Below, one piece after another: positions 1-11,680 of a DNA stretch of 64,000 bases; positions within the stretch are counted from its first letter, which is position 1, and the number at the start of each line of letters is the position of its first letter. Origin of the DNA: Pandoraea aquatica (GTDB taxonomy: Bacteria; Pseudomonadota; Gammaproteobacteria; Burkholderiales; Burkholderiaceae); the NCBI RefSeq assembly GCF_902459565.1, contig NZ_CABPSN010000004.1:558001-622000 (forward strand), given 5' to 3'. Position numbers and translations under genes: made by a program. Below the pieces are notes generated by a model. The model was given only the letters and a program-made list of their open reading frames with translations, did no database searches and was not told where the DNA came from.

Positions 1-1014
1 TTGCAGGTCGAGGACTCGCATACCGATCACGATGGAGTTCTCCATCGCTCGGCGAAACGATGTCTCATTAAACAGCGCCTGCTGTGCTTCGAACCGCTGG
101 CGCGTGTGTCGCCAGAGGCTCCAGAGGCTCCAGAGCACGAAGCAGGACAATCCGGCAATCAGCCAAACCAGCGTGTTATTGACGAAGTTGCCGACCGCCG
201 GATACGAGTAAATGCGCACGGCAAGACTGTGGCCGGGCGGATCGAGTAGCAACTCGTACGAAACGTCGCGTGGCAGCGGTGGTCGTGTGGACGTCGTCGC
301 CAGCTCGTTGTTGTGCGTGTCGATGAACGACACCTTGAATTTGTCGCCGAGTTCCTGAGGCAACTCGTGAATGAGCAGGCCCTCGACCGAATACACCGCG
401 CTGATCGTGCCGAGAAACTCGCGCTCGCGCAGTACAGGTACCTGAACGACGATGTAGCTGGCCCCCGAGGCGTCGTAGATCAGCGTGGAGTAAGCGGACC
501 GCCGTGAGTCACGCGCTGCGCGAAACGCCACCAACAGCTCGTCCTCCATGGGGTGCTGAGCCGAGCCTTGTAGCCGCGAAGCGAAAGGGGAGTCCGCCGG
601 GACGGCCCACTTCGGCCGTTGCGACGCATCCAGCCAGTTCATGAAGACAATGTCTGCATGATTCTGCATCAGCTCGCTTGCCGTGTTCTGGAAGTGCGCC
701 ACGTCCTGCGGCTTCGCCGCGGTATCGCGCGCGAGCGAACTGATCTGGTCCTGAATGGCCAGCATATTGAGGCGGATCTGCTGCTGCGCCCACGCGACGT
801 TTCGATAAAGCGTGTCCTGCTGCTGCTCCGTTTCGCGACGGTTCAGGCTCCACAGAATCAAACTCATCACCACCAGGAAGATCACAATGGAGACGAGCGG
901 CACCAGCAAGTAGTAGTGCGACTCCGCAAACCCCTGCAACCAACGATTGGAGCGGGCTGGCGTAGCAGCGGACCGGGACGGCGGGGATGAGTTTGCGAGG
1001 CGTGGCGAAAGCAT
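1..1014 (-). CDS. PAS-domain sensor histidine kinase, N-terminal part (runs off the left edge)
   Basis: The reverse strand reads open for 338 codons from the ATG at 1014 to base 1 with no stop, so the C-terminal half lies outside the window. A first membrane helix lies at about residues 34-55 (YYLLVPLVSIVIFLVVMSLI). A periplasmic region of about 220 residues follows, then a second helix near 281-302, then the start of a PAS-like segment (FRRAMENSIVIG) near residue 322. This layout is typical of FixL/DctB-like membrane sensor kinases; the kinase domain itself is not visible. The gene is divergent from aceE across a 342-bp gap, so it may sense a signal linked to pyruvate metabolism, but that is only positional inference. 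A diguanylate cyclase with the same N-terminal layout is an alternative. No strong ribosome-binding site precedes the ATG. Confidence 0.7.
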   Translation of the reverse strand, partial: MLSPRLANSSPPSRSAATPARSNRWLQGFAESHYYLLVPLVSIVIFLVVMSLILWSLNRRETEQQQDTLYRNVAWAQQQIRLNMLAIQDQISSLARDTAAKPQDVAHFQNTASELMQNHADIVFMNWLDASQRPKWAVPADSPFASRLQGSAQHPMEDELLVAFRAARDSRRSAYSTLIYDASGASYIVVQVPVLREREFLGTISAVYSVEGLLIHELPQELGDKFKVSFIDTHNNELATTSTRPPLPRDVSYELLLDPPGHSLAVRIYSYPAVGNFVNNTLVWLIAGLSCFVLWSLWSLWRHTRQRFEAQQALFNETSFRRAMENSIVIGMRVLDLQ

Positions 1015-1356
1015 GGCGAGATTGTAGCGCAGGCCGACCGGTTTCCCGCTGTCCGAGTCAGTCAGGCCTTGCTTTTCGGAAGTGTCCGATCTTTTTGGTA
1101 AGACGGCCGCTCAAATCACCCTTGAGACCGATCGGTACGCCCAAAAATCGTGATCTGATGGTGTCGGCAACCCATTGATTTTATGTGCAGTGCAGCAGAT
1201 TTCCGCATTATGAAAATTGCTATCGTAATCTGAAATTTCGCTTGCGAAGGCGGGAATAACCTTCGTACAATGCCCCGGTAAAAATGCCGGTAGGCCCGTC
1301 CATGAAGCGGGTTACGACCATTACGCCAACCCGCTAACGACAGACAAGGAGACACG
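1015..1356. promoter_or_regulatory. Divergent intergenic region with candidate aceE promoter
   Basis: This gap separates the sensor kinase and aceE. On the plus strand TTGCGA (1242-1247), an 18-base spacer and TACAAT (1266-1271) form a plausible sigma-70 promoter for the pdh operon. The short inverted repeat TTCGC-TT-GCGAA (1237-1248) overlaps the -35 box and could be an operator. An AAGGAG ribosome-binding site lies at 1346-1351, six bases before the aceE ATG. The promoter call is by eye. Confidence 0.45.
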
Positions 1357-4044
<2,688 letters not shown>

Positions 4045-4141
4045 AGGCCGCTGCGTGCGGTGAGCATGCCTGTCAGTCGCCCCCCAGCGACGTACAGGCG
4101 TGTGCCGCACGTCAAGCGCAGCCTCGAGGAGACTGTGGAAA

Positions 4142-5815
4142 ATGAGTCAAGTGATCGAAGTGAAAGTCCCGGATATCGGTGACTTCAAGGACTTGCCCGT
4201 AATTGAAGTGCTGGTGAAGGCGGGCGACAAGATCGACGCCGAGCAGGCCCTGATCACGCTGGAGTCGGATAAGGCCACGATGGACGTGCCGAGCCCGGCA
4301 GCAGGTGTCATCAAAGCGCTGAGCCTGAAGGTCGGCGATGAAGTGTCCGAAGGTTCTGTGATTTTGACGCTCGAGACCGCCAACGGCTCGGGCGCACAGG
4401 CCAATGGTGCAGCTGCCCCGGCCGCTCCGGCTGCAGCACCGCAAGCTGCGGCACCCGCCGCTGCCCCGGCCGCAGCCCCGGCAGCGCCTGCTGCCCCGGC
4501 CGCCGGCGGTACCAGCAAGATCGACGTCAAGGTGCCGGATATCGGCGGCTATGACGACGTGCCCGTGATCGAAGTGCTGGTGAAGGTGGGCGACACCGTC
4601 ACCGCCGAGCAATCGCTCGTGACGCTGGAGTCGGACAAGGCCTCGATGGATGTGCCGAGCCCGGCCGCCGGTGTCGTGAAAGAACTGAAGGTGAACGTCG
4701 GCGATAAGGTCTCCGAAGGTTCGCTGATCGTCGTGCTCGAAGGCGCGGCCGCTGCTCCGGCTGCGGCACCCGCCAAGGCCGCCGCACCCGCCGCTGCACC
4801 GGCACCGGCCGCAGCAGCGCCCGCACCGGCGCCGGCTCCGGCAGCAGCGCCGGCACCGGCTGCTGCACCTGCGGCAGCACAAGGCAGCCAGCCGATCAGC
4901 CACGCCAGTCCGTCGGTGCGTAAGTTCGCACGCGAACTGGGTGTGGATGTCACGCAGGTCAAGGGCACGGGTCCGAAGGGCCGCGTGGTTGTCGACGACG
5001 TGCGCAATTTCGTCAAGAGCGCGCTTTCCGGCAACCGTCCGGCCGCTGCAGGCGCTGCGCCGGCAGGTGGTGGCGAGTTGAATCTGCTGCCGTGGCCGAA
5101 GGTCGACTTCGCCAAGTACGGTCCGGTCGAACCGAAGGCACTCTCGCGCATCAAGAAGATCTCCGGCGCAAACCTGCACCGCAACTGGGTCATGATCCCG
5201 CACGTCACAAACAACGACGAAGCGGATATCGGTGAACTCGAAGCGTTCCGCGTGCAGTTGAACAAGGAAAACGAAAAGGCCGGCATCAAGGTCACGATGC
5301 TTGCGTTCGTCATCAAGGCCTGCGTGCTGGCCCTGAAGAAATTCCCGACGTTCAACGCCAGCCTCGACGGCGACAATCTGGTCTTCAAGCAGTACTTCCA
5401 CATCGGTTTCGCTGCCGACACGCCGAACGGCCTCGTGGTGCCGGTTGTGCGCGACGCGGACAAGAAGGGCGTGTTTGAGATCGCTCGCGAAACGTCGGAA
5501 CTGGCAAAGCTTGCGCGCGAAGGCAAGCTCAAGCCGGACCAGATGCAAGGTGGCTGCTTCTCGATTTCGTCGCTCGGCGGCATCGGTGGCACGACCTTCA
5601 CGCCGATCATCAACGCACCGGAAGTGGCCATTCTGGGTCTGTCGCGTTCGTATCAGAAGCCGGTGTGGGATGAGCGCAAGCAGCAGTTCCTGCCGCAACT
5701 GACGCTGCCGCTGTCGCTGTCCTACGATCACCGCGTGATCGATGGCGCAGAAGCGGCTCGCTTCAACGCCTACCTGGGTCAACTGTTGGCGGACTTCCGT
5801 CGCGCGATGCTGTAA
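4142..5815 (+). CDS. aceF: Dihydrolipoyllysine acetyltransferase, E2 of pyruvate dehydrogenase
   Basis: E2 transfers acetyl groups from lipoyl-lysine to CoA and forms the core of the complex. The ATG at 4142 is preceded by a GAGGAGA box and begins directly with a lipoyl domain, so the longer upstream frame was not used. Two lipoyl domains carry ESDKATMD and ESDKASMD, whose lysines would be lipoylated. They are separated by long Ala-Pro linkers. A peripheral-subunit-binding domain follows (SPSVRKFARELGVDV, then GPKGRV), and then a catalytic acyltransferase domain ending with SYDHRVIDGAEAARF, which holds the active-site His and Asp. At 557 residues it fits a two-lipoyl-domain E2. It lies 97 bp after aceE. 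Confidence 0.97.
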   Translation: MSQVIEVKVPDIGDFKDLPVIEVLVKAGDKIDAEQALITLESDKATMDVPSPAAGVIKALSLKVGDEVSEGSVILTLETANGSGAQANGAAAPAAPAAAPQAAAPAAAPAAAPAAPAAPAAGGTSKIDVKVPDIGGYDDVPVIEVLVKVGDTVTAEQSLVTLESDKASMDVPSPAAGVVKELKVNVGDKVSEGSLIVVLEGAAAAPAAAPAKAAAPAAAPAPAAAAPAPAPAPAAAPAPAAAPAAAQGSQPISHASPSVRKFARELGVDVTQVKGTGPKGRVVVDDVRNFVKSALSGNRPAAAGAAPAGGGELNLLPWPKVDFAKYGPVEPKALSRIKKISGANLHRNWVMIPHVTNNDEADIGELEAFRVQLNKENEKAGIKVTMLAFVIKACVLALKKFPTFNASLDGDNLVFKQYFHIGFAADTPNGLVVPVVRDADKKGVFEIARETSELAKLAREGKLKPDQMQGGCFSISSLGGIGGTTFTPIINAPEVAILGLSRSYQKPVWDERKQQFLPQLTLPLSLSYDHRVIDGAEAARFNAYLGQLLADFRRAML

Positions 5816-5894
5816 TGGTTTTTTGCCGCCGGCGGCGCGTGAGCGCACCGGCGGCATTTGCGCAAGCTTCAGGATTCTGGACGGGGAGGGCATC

Positions 5895-6476
5895 ATGACC
5901 ACCGTGGTAGTCGTCAAGAAGGCAGGGGAAATCGCCATTGCCGCCGATTCGCTCGTGACGTTCGGCGATACCCGGCTGTCGCAATCCTACGAAGAGAACC
6001 GCAAGGTTTTTCTCGTGGGGGATTCCTATGTCGGTCTGGCCGGCACGACGGCACATTTTCCGGTCATGCGTGCCATTCTCTCCGGTATGGCGGATGAGTG
6101 TCGTCTCCATTCGCGAGACGAAGTTTTCCGCACGTTCTGCCGGGTCCATCAGAAGCTTAAGGAAGAGTATTTCCTCAACACCAAGGAAGAGGAAGACGAC
6201 CCGTACGAGTCGTCGCAGATCACGAGCGTGATCGCGAATCCGACAGGGATCTACGGGGTCTATTCCTACCGGGAAGTGTTTGTTTTCGATCGGTTCTGGG
6301 GGATCGGTTCCGGGCGCAATTTTGCGCTCGGTGCCATGTATGCCCTCTACGACCAGGATCTGAGCGCACGTGCCATCGCCGAAGCCGGCGTGAAGGCGGG
6401 GGCGGAATTCGACAAGAGTTCGGCCGGGCCGTATCAGGTGCATGCGTTTCCGATCGATACCACCATCAAGTCATAA
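5895..6476 (+). CDS. HslV-like N-terminal nucleophile hydrolase inside the pdh operon
   Basis: The 193-residue protein starts [19 protein letters not shown], resembling the HslV/proteasome-beta start TTIV..R..G.V.IAGD. Removal of Met would expose Thr as the nucleophile, and the Asp that is residue 17 of mature HslV is conserved at the same position. The lysine corresponding to HslV Lys33 appears three residues later (RKVF). Near the end, [15 protein letters not shown] and [14 protein letters not shown] match the HslV IGSGG..A...A and LSA..IAE.A segments. A GGGGAGGG box precedes the ATG. It sits 79 bp after aceF and 20 bp before lpdA, so it should be cotranscribed with the dehydrogenase. No HslU partner is adjacent. 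Peptidase activity is inferred from the family; substrate and role are unknown. Confidence 0.75.
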   Translation: MTTVVVVKKAGEIAIAADSLVTFGDTRLSQSYEENRKVFLVGDSYVGLAGTTAHFPVMRAILSGMADECRLHSRDEVFRTFCRVHQKLKEEYFLNTKEEEDDPYESSQITSVIANPTGIYGVYSYREVFVFDRFWGIGSGRNFALGAMYALYDQDLSARAIAEAGVKAGAEFDKSSAGPYQVHAFPIDTTIKS

Positions 6477-6496
6477 ATGCGACAGGGAGACCCCGC

Positions 6497-8269
6497 ATGA
6501 GTCTCATTGAAGTCAAGGTGCCGGATATCGGCGCAGAGGGCGTAGATGTCATCGAAGTGATGATCAAGCCCGGCGACAAGATCGCCAAAGATGCGTCGCT
6601 CATCACGCTCGAATCCGACAAGGCTTCCATGGAAGTGCCGTCCGAAGTGGCGGGCACGGTCAAGGAAGTGAAGATCAAAGTGGGTGACAAGGCCAGCGAA
6701 GGAACGTTGATCGCCATCGTGGAAGCGGAAGATGCCGGCGCCGCCAAGGCCGCCGCGCCCGCAGCCGCACCGGCCGCAGCGCCAGCGCCGGCAGCGGCAC
6801 CCGCTGCTGCCGCGAGCGCACCGGCCCCGGTTGCTGCTAAACACAGCGGCAGCGCCGACATCGAATGTGAAGTGCTCGTGCTGGGTGCAGGCCCGGGCGG
6901 ATACTCGGCCGCATTCCGCAGCGCTGACCTCGGACGCAAAACGGTCCTCGTCGAACGCTACGCCACGCTCGGCGGTGTCTGCCTGAACGTGGGTTGCATT
7001 CCGTCGAAGGCGCTGTTGCATACGGCCGCCGTGCTCGAAGAGGCGCAGTCGCTCGGCCATCACGGCATTTCGTTCGCGAAGCCCGAGGTCGATCTCGACA
7101 AGCTGCGTGCGTACAAGGAAAGCGTCGTTGGCAAGCTGACCGGTGGTTTGGCCGGTATGGCGAAGATGCGCAAGGTCGAAGTCGTGACCGGCGTCGGCGC
7201 CTTCCTCGATGCGAATCACGTCGAAGTCGTCGATAAGGACGGCAAGAAGACGGTCGTGAAGTTCGCGCAGGCGATTATCGCTGCGGGCTCGCAAGCCGTG
7301 AAGCTGCCGTTCCTGCCGGAAGATCCGCGCATCGTCGATTCGACGGGCGCGCTTGAGCTGCGCCAGATTCCGAAAAAGATGCTGGTGATCGGTGGCGGCA
7401 TCATCGGTCTGGAAATGGCCACGGTCTACAGCGCGCTGGGCGCGGAGATCGACGTCGTCGAAATGCTCGACGGTCTGATGCAGGGCGCTGACCGCGATCT
7501 GGTCAAAGTCTGGCAAAAGATGAACGACAAGCGTTTTGGTCGCGTCATGCTCAAGACCAAGACGGTGGGTGCGGAAGCCAAGGCCGACGGCATCTACGTG
7601 AAGTTCGAAGGCGAAGCCGCTCCGGCGGAGCCGCAGCGTTACGACCTCGTGCTGGTGGCCGTGGGCCGCAGCCCGAACGGCAAGAAGATCAGCGCCGAGA
7701 AGGCCGGTGTGGTGGTGGGCGATCGCGGGTTCATTTCGGTGGACAAGCAGATGCGCACCAATGTGCCGAACATCTTCGCGATCGGCGACATCGTCGGTCA
7801 GCCGATGCTGGCGCACAAGGCGGTGCATGAGGCGCACGTGGCTGCCGAAGCGGCAAACGGCGAAAAGGCTTATTTCGACGCGATCCAGATCCCGTCGGTC
7901 GCTTACACCGATCCGGAAGTGGCCTGGGCGGGCAAGACGGAAGATCAGCTTAAGGCTGAAGGCGTCAAGTTCGGTAAGGCCGTGTTCCCGTGGGCCGCAT
8001 CGGGCCGCGCAATTGCAAACGGTCGCGACGAAGGTTTCACCAAGCTGCTGTTCGACGAAGAGACGCACCGTATTCTCGGCGGCGCTATCGTTGGCACGCA
8101 TGCGGGCGACCTGATCGGCGAACTTTGCCTGGCCGTCGAGATGGGCGCGGACGCTGTCGATATCGGCAAGACCATTCACCCGCACCCGACGTTGGCTGAG
8201 TCGGTCGGTATGGCCGCTGAAATCTACGAAGGCGTTTGCACCGACGTTCCGCCGCCGCGCAAGAAGTAA
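6497..8269 (+). CDS. lpdA: Dihydrolipoyl dehydrogenase (E3) with N-terminal lipoyl domain
   Basis: This flavoprotein reoxidises the dihydrolipoyl groups of E2 with NAD+. Residues 1-80 form an extra lipoyl domain with [10 protein letters not shown] as the lipoylation site, joined through an Ala-Pro linker to the FAD domain ([13 protein letters not shown]). The redox-active disulfide lies in [13 protein letters not shown], the NAD-binding fold has [12 protein letters not shown], the FAD aspartate is in FAIGDI, and the His-Glu pair is in HPHPTLAE. The length of 590 fits lipoyl-fused E3s of beta- and gammaproteobacteria. It is the last gene of the operon and is followed by a strong terminator. 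Confidence 0.97.
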   Translation: MSLIEVKVPDIGAEGVDVIEVMIKPGDKIAKDASLITLESDKASMEVPSEVAGTVKEVKIKVGDKASEGTLIAIVEAEDAGAAKAAAPAAAPAAAPAPAAAPAAAASAPAPVAAKHSGSADIECEVLVLGAGPGGYSAAFRSADLGRKTVLVERYATLGGVCLNVGCIPSKALLHTAAVLEEAQSLGHHGISFAKPEVDLDKLRAYKESVVGKLTGGLAGMAKMRKVEVVTGVGAFLDANHVEVVDKDGKKTVVKFAQAIIAAGSQAVKLPFLPEDPRIVDSTGALELRQIPKKMLVIGGGIIGLEMATVYSALGAEIDVVEMLDGLMQGADRDLVKVWQKMNDKRFGRVMLKTKTVGAEAKADGIYVKFEGEAAPAEPQRYDLVLVAVGRSPNGKKISAEKAGVVVGDRGFISVDKQMRTNVPNIFAIGDIVGQPMLAHKAVHEAHVAAEAANGEKAYFDAIQIPSVAYTDPEVAWAGKTEDQLKAEGVKFGKAVFPWAASGRAIANGRDEGFTKLLFDEETHRILGGAIVGTHAGDLIGELCLAVEMGADAVDIGKTIHPHPTLAESVGMAAEIYEGVCTDVPPPRKK

Positions 8270-8315
8270 GACTGCGCATTTGGCATACTGCGTTCGCGAG
8301 CACGCAGGAACAAAG

Positions 8316-8349
8316 AACCGCCATTCCCTTGGGAGTGGCGGTTTTTTTA
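8316..8349 (+). terminator. Rho-independent terminator of the pdh operon
   Basis: A 13-base arm (8316-8328) pairs with 8331-8343 with one G-T pair, leaving a two-base loop, and runs into seven consecutive Ts. It lies about 45 bp after the lpdA stop. Confidence 0.9.
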
Positions 8350-8402
8350 TGGGCGTCGCAAGTGGGGGCGTGCCTCGCGCTTTCGCGAATGCGGCAACAC
8401 AA

Positions 8403-8429
8403 AAAGAAAACCCGGCTCAAGGCCGGGTT
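8403..8429 (-). terminator. Terminator of phaP
   Basis: AACCCGGC (8409-8416) pairs with GCCGGGTT (8422-8429). On the minus strand the stem is followed by TTTTCTTTTT, so it terminates transcription coming from phaP. Confidence 0.8.
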
Positions 8430-8534
8430 CGAAAGGTACCTGCGGTACCGAGGAGACAACTGGGTGTTGCTACAACTTGGGGTGCAGCGACAAACGGTTG
8501 GCGTCCCGGGTAACGACTGACAGGACGCTATCGA

Positions 8535-9095
8535 TTACTTCTTGGCGGTAGCAGCACGCGAAGCCTGAGCCGCAGCCTTCGAGGCGACGTTCGTCGCAGC
8601 AGCGAAGTTCGTCTCAGCGATTTCGACGGCTTGCTTGGTGGCCTTCTGGACGCTGTCGAACGCGCTGTTGGCAGCGGACAGAGCCGACTTGGCCAGTGCA
8701 ACGGCGGACTCCGAACCGGCCGGGGCGTTCTTGGCCAGGTTGTCGAACAGCGCTTGCACGTTCTGCGAGCCTTCGGCCAGTTGAGCTTCGGCCACCTTGG
8801 TCACTTCGGCTTGCGTCGACGAAGCGATTTCATACAGGTGACGGCCATACGCGAGTGCCTTTTCGGCAGCCGGCTGAACCAGGTTGGCTTGCAGGGCGAG
8901 CAGCTCTTGCGCGTCCTTCACAGCGAAAGCCTTTTGTGCGGTCGATGCGGACTCGGCCAGCGATGCCTTCACGGCTTGCAGGTTCAGTTCGACCAGCTTT
9001 TCAACGCCTTCGAAGGCTTTGTTGGTCAGACCAAACAGGGTTTCCAGATTGGCTTTGTGTGCGGCGGCGAGTTGCTCGGGGGTCAGAAACGACAT
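8535..9095 (-). CDS. phaP: Phasin family protein (polyhydroxyalkanoate granule-associated)
   Basis: Phasins coat polyhydroxyalkanoate storage granules and control their number and size. This 186-residue, Ala-rich, all-helical protein starts [20 protein letters not shown] and has [20 protein letters not shown], the usual PhaP N-terminal pattern. There is no signal peptide or membrane segment. The Ala-Lys-rich tail (ASRAATAKK) is also typical. An AGGAG box lies eight bases before the ATG. It is convergent with lpdA, and its upstream region holds two perfect palindromes that may bind PhaR. Confidence 0.93.
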   Translation of the reverse strand: MSFLTPEQLAAAHKANLETLFGLTNKAFEGVEKLVELNLQAVKASLAESASTAQKAFAVKDAQELLALQANLVQPAAEKALAYGRHLYEIASSTQAEVTKVAEAQLAEGSQNVQALFDNLAKNAPAGSESAVALAKSALSAANSAFDSVQKATKQAVEIAETNFAAATNVASKAAAQASRAATAKK

Positions 9096-9210
9096 GGCGT
9101 TCTCCTATGGTGTCATACACAACATATCGACCCACTCCGTGTTCGCTCGTTGGTTCTCACCTTATCCCGGTGAAAACACGGTTGGGGCCTTCTCAGTAAG
9201 TGCGATCTCT

Positions 9211-9282
9211 TTTGTGCATCGCACAAATGCAAGTTTAGAGATATTTTTGTGACTGTCAAGACATTTTTGTGCGTTGCACAAA
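9211..9282. promoter_or_regulatory. Two identical-arm palindromes upstream of phaP, candidate PhaR operators
   Basis: TTTGTGC-ATC-GCACAAA (9211-9227) and TTTGTGC-GTT-GCACAAA (9266-9282) are perfect inverted repeats whose centres are 55 bp apart, close to five helical turns. A further half site (TTTTTGTGAC) lies between them. PhaR repressors of PHA granule genes bind TGC-N3-GCA type palindromes, so these are good candidate operators for phaP autoregulation. Binding is inferred. The rest of 9096-9599 shows no gene. Confidence 0.6.
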
Positions 9283-9599
9283 TTCAACAAAAGCTTACAA
9301 AATCAGTGGCTTGGGATCCCATGACGGATTGGTGACATCGCGTTGCGGCGAACATTCATTAAGACGCAAATCCTGTCGTGGTGCGGCTTTGCACCGTGTA
9401 CGGCATCGGGTTTTGCACCAATTTGGCACCCCGGCGGACCCCGGCGGCCGATGGTACTATCGATTCGTTCCGGCACTGGCGGAGCGGTCACGTGTGTCTG
9501 GCATGCCTGCGTTTGGAGGAATGCCTCGCTACTGCCGTTCTCCAGTGCCGCTGTCATTCAACGCTTTTTCGCGTGCCGTTCCGCCGGCCTCTCGCATCG

Positions 9600-10541
9600 A
9601 TGCAAGCGTTTTACAGCGATCACTTCGTTCTGCCGCTTCCCCCCGGACACCGGTTCCCAATGGAAAAGTACGCTCGGTTGCGCGAACGCGTCGCCGGTGA
9701 GCTGCCGCACGTCGAACTGGCGGAGGCGTTGCCCGCAGATGACGTGATGCTCGGGCGAGTGCACTCGCGGGAGTACGTTGAGCGCGTAAGTGCAGGCGAG
9801 CTGGATCCGAAAGAGCAGCGCAGCATCGGGTTTCCGTGGTCACCGCAGATGGTTGAGCGCTCCCGACGTTCTGCCGGGGCGACGGTGGTGGCGTGCCGAG
9901 CCGCGTTGGCCGATGGCGTGGCGGCCAATCTGGCTGGCGGTACGCACCACGCTTACGCCGATCGTGGGGAGGGGTTCTGTGTCTTCAATGACGCAGCCGT
10001 TGCGGCGCGAACGATGCAGGCCGAACTGGGGCCGGGCACGCGCGTGGCGATCATCGATCTCGACGTGCATCAGGGCAACGGCACGGCCGCCATTTTCGAG
10101 CACGATCCGAGCGTCTTTACACTCTCGCTGCATGGCGAACACAACTACCCGTTTCACAAGGCGACCGGCGACCTCGACGTGGCGTTGCCCGACGGCTGCG
10201 GCGACGATGAGTATCTTGTCGCGCTCGGTCATGCGCTGACGGATCTGTTCGCGCAATTCACGCCGGCGCTCGTCATTTATCTGGCGGGCGCCGATCCGCT
10301 GGAAAATGACAGGCTCGGGCGTCTCTCGCTGACGCACGACGGCCTGCTCGCACGTGACCATCGGGTGCTGACGGCCTGTGCCGAGCGCGGGTTGCCGGTG
10401 GCGATTGCGATGGCAGGCGGGTACGGTCGCGATATCGACCAGACGGTTGCCGCGCATTTTGCAACGATTCGTCTTGCCAGTCGGTTCCAGCGGACTGTTC
10501 GTGGCGGATTTCACGCAAGCGCAGGCGGTGTTCTCGTATGA
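9600..10541 (+). CDS. Histone deacetylase / acetylpolyamine amidohydrolase family protein
   Basis: Bacterial members of this zinc-dependent family remove acetyl groups from polyamines, acetoin-related compounds or protein lysines. The 313-residue frame from the ATG at 9600 begins MQAFYSDHFVLPLPPGH, the normal start for the short class. Active-site signatures are GGTHHAYADRGEGFC (tandem His), IDLDVHQGNGTA (zinc-binding Asp and His) and AGADPLENDRLGR (second zinc Asp). The longer upstream frame has no ribosome-binding site and was not used. Its stop overlaps the next ATG (ATGA), so the two genes are translationally coupled. The substrate cannot be told from sequence. Confidence 0.9.
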   Translation: MQAFYSDHFVLPLPPGHRFPMEKYARLRERVAGELPHVELAEALPADDVMLGRVHSREYVERVSAGELDPKEQRSIGFPWSPQMVERSRRSAGATVVACRAALADGVAANLAGGTHHAYADRGEGFCVFNDAAVAARTMQAELGPGTRVAIIDLDVHQGNGTAAIFEHDPSVFTLSLHGEHNYPFHKATGDLDVALPDGCGDDEYLVALGHALTDLFAQFTPALVIYLAGADPLENDRLGRLSLTHDGLLARDHRVLTACAERGLPVAIAMAGGYGRDIDQTVAAHFATIRLASRFQRTVRGGFHASAGGVLV

Positions 10542-11608
10542 GCGAGCATCGGACGGCCCCACCTGCGCAGCCCCCGTCGGCGACTTCCGCATCGAGTTCA
10601 CCACGTGCGCCAATGGCATCGGCCGGCTCGGTCACGGCGATCTGGAGCGCGACCATGCCGTGGTGGTTCGTGCTGATCTGGAGTACCGGGTTCATCGTCG
10701 CGAAGTACGGCATGCCGAACGCCGAACCGCTGACGTTCCTTGCGTGGCGCTTCGGCTTTACGTTGGTCGTGATGTTGCCCATTGCGCTCCTGACACGCAC
10801 CCCGTGGCCGATGCGCCCGGTCGCCACAACGGGTGACACAACGGGTCACCTAACGCGCGCGTCTGCGACGACCGCGACGAATCCCCAGCGGGTCGACTGG
10901 CCGCTGATCGCACACCTGGCCGTCTCCGGCATTCTGATTCAGGCGGTGTACCTCGGCGGCGTCTGGGCGGCGATCAAGCAGGGTGCGCCCGCAGGATTGG
11001 CGGCGCTGGTCGTCGGCATTCAGCCACTCCTGACGGCGATCTTCGCGCGTGTTGTCGGGGAGCCGGTGTCGCGTCGCCAGTGGCTGGGGCTGCTTTGCGG
11101 TTTTATCGGTGTCGGCCTGGTGGTGGCGAACAAGGTAGGCGTTCGCGGCGTCGGCGCGGGTGCCGTGTTGCTGTGCGTGTTGAGCCTGTTCGCGATTACG
11201 GCGGGCACGCTCTATCAGAAGCGCTTCTGTGCGCATTTCGATTTACGCGTGGGCACCGTCGTGCAGTTCGGCGCGGCCTTCGTGGTGACGCTGCCCGCTG
11301 CGTGGGCGCTGGAGACGATGCAGGTGCGCTGGAATCTCGAGATGATCGGGGCGCTCGCCTGGTCGGTGCTGGCGCTGTCTATCGGTGCGATTTCGCTGCT
11401 TTTTCTTCTGATCCGTCACGGCGCGGCGACCAAGGTCTCCAGCTTGATGTATCTGACGCCCCCGACCACCGCCGTCATGGCATGGCTGTTGTTCGGCGAG
11501 ACACTCTCGCCGCTGAGCGCGGCCGGTATGGTAGTCGCGGCGCTTGGCGTTGCGCTCGTCATCGAGCGGCGGGCGACGACAGCCGCCGCGACGTCGTCGG
11601 GAACGTGA
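10538..11608 (+). CDS. EamA/DMT-superfamily transporter
   Basis: This is a 356-residue inner-membrane protein with about ten hydrophobic helices and two EamA repeats, for example MPWWFVLIWSTGFIVAKYGM near residue 40 and SVLALSIGAISLLFLLIRHG near 275. Such proteins export small metabolites by proton exchange; the substrate is unknown. The first 38 residues are Ala/Ser/Pro-rich and unlike a membrane start, so translation may begin later (MASAGS or MPWWF). The first ATG is kept because it overlaps the stop of the deacetylase gene by four bases. The helical segments end near residue 342, with a short Thr-Ala tail. Confidence 0.88.
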   Translation: MSEHRTAPPAQPPSATSASSSPRAPMASAGSVTAIWSATMPWWFVLIWSTGFIVAKYGMPNAEPLTFLAWRFGFTLVVMLPIALLTRTPWPMRPVATTGDTTGHLTRASATTATNPQRVDWPLIAHLAVSGILIQAVYLGGVWAAIKQGAPAGLAALVVGIQPLLTAIFARVVGEPVSRRQWLGLLCGFIGVGLVVANKVGVRGVGAGAVLLCVLSLFAITAGTLYQKRFCAHFDLRVGTVVQFGAAFVVTLPAAWALETMQVRWNLEMIGALAWSVLALSIGAISLLFLLIRHGAATKVSSLMYLTPPTTAVMAWLLFGETLSPLSAAGMVVAALGVALVIERRATTAAATSSGT

Positions 11609-11680
11609 GCCTCGTGCCTGATGTGATCGTTCCGGGCAGGGCGTCGCCTTCCATTCACGATTTGTAGTGAGCGTATCGCT

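Noticed and set aside
4112-5938. 608-residue frame antisense to aceF
   Set aside because: Antisense shadow of the Ala-Pro linkers and catalytic domain; low-complexity Arg/Cys/Gly composition.
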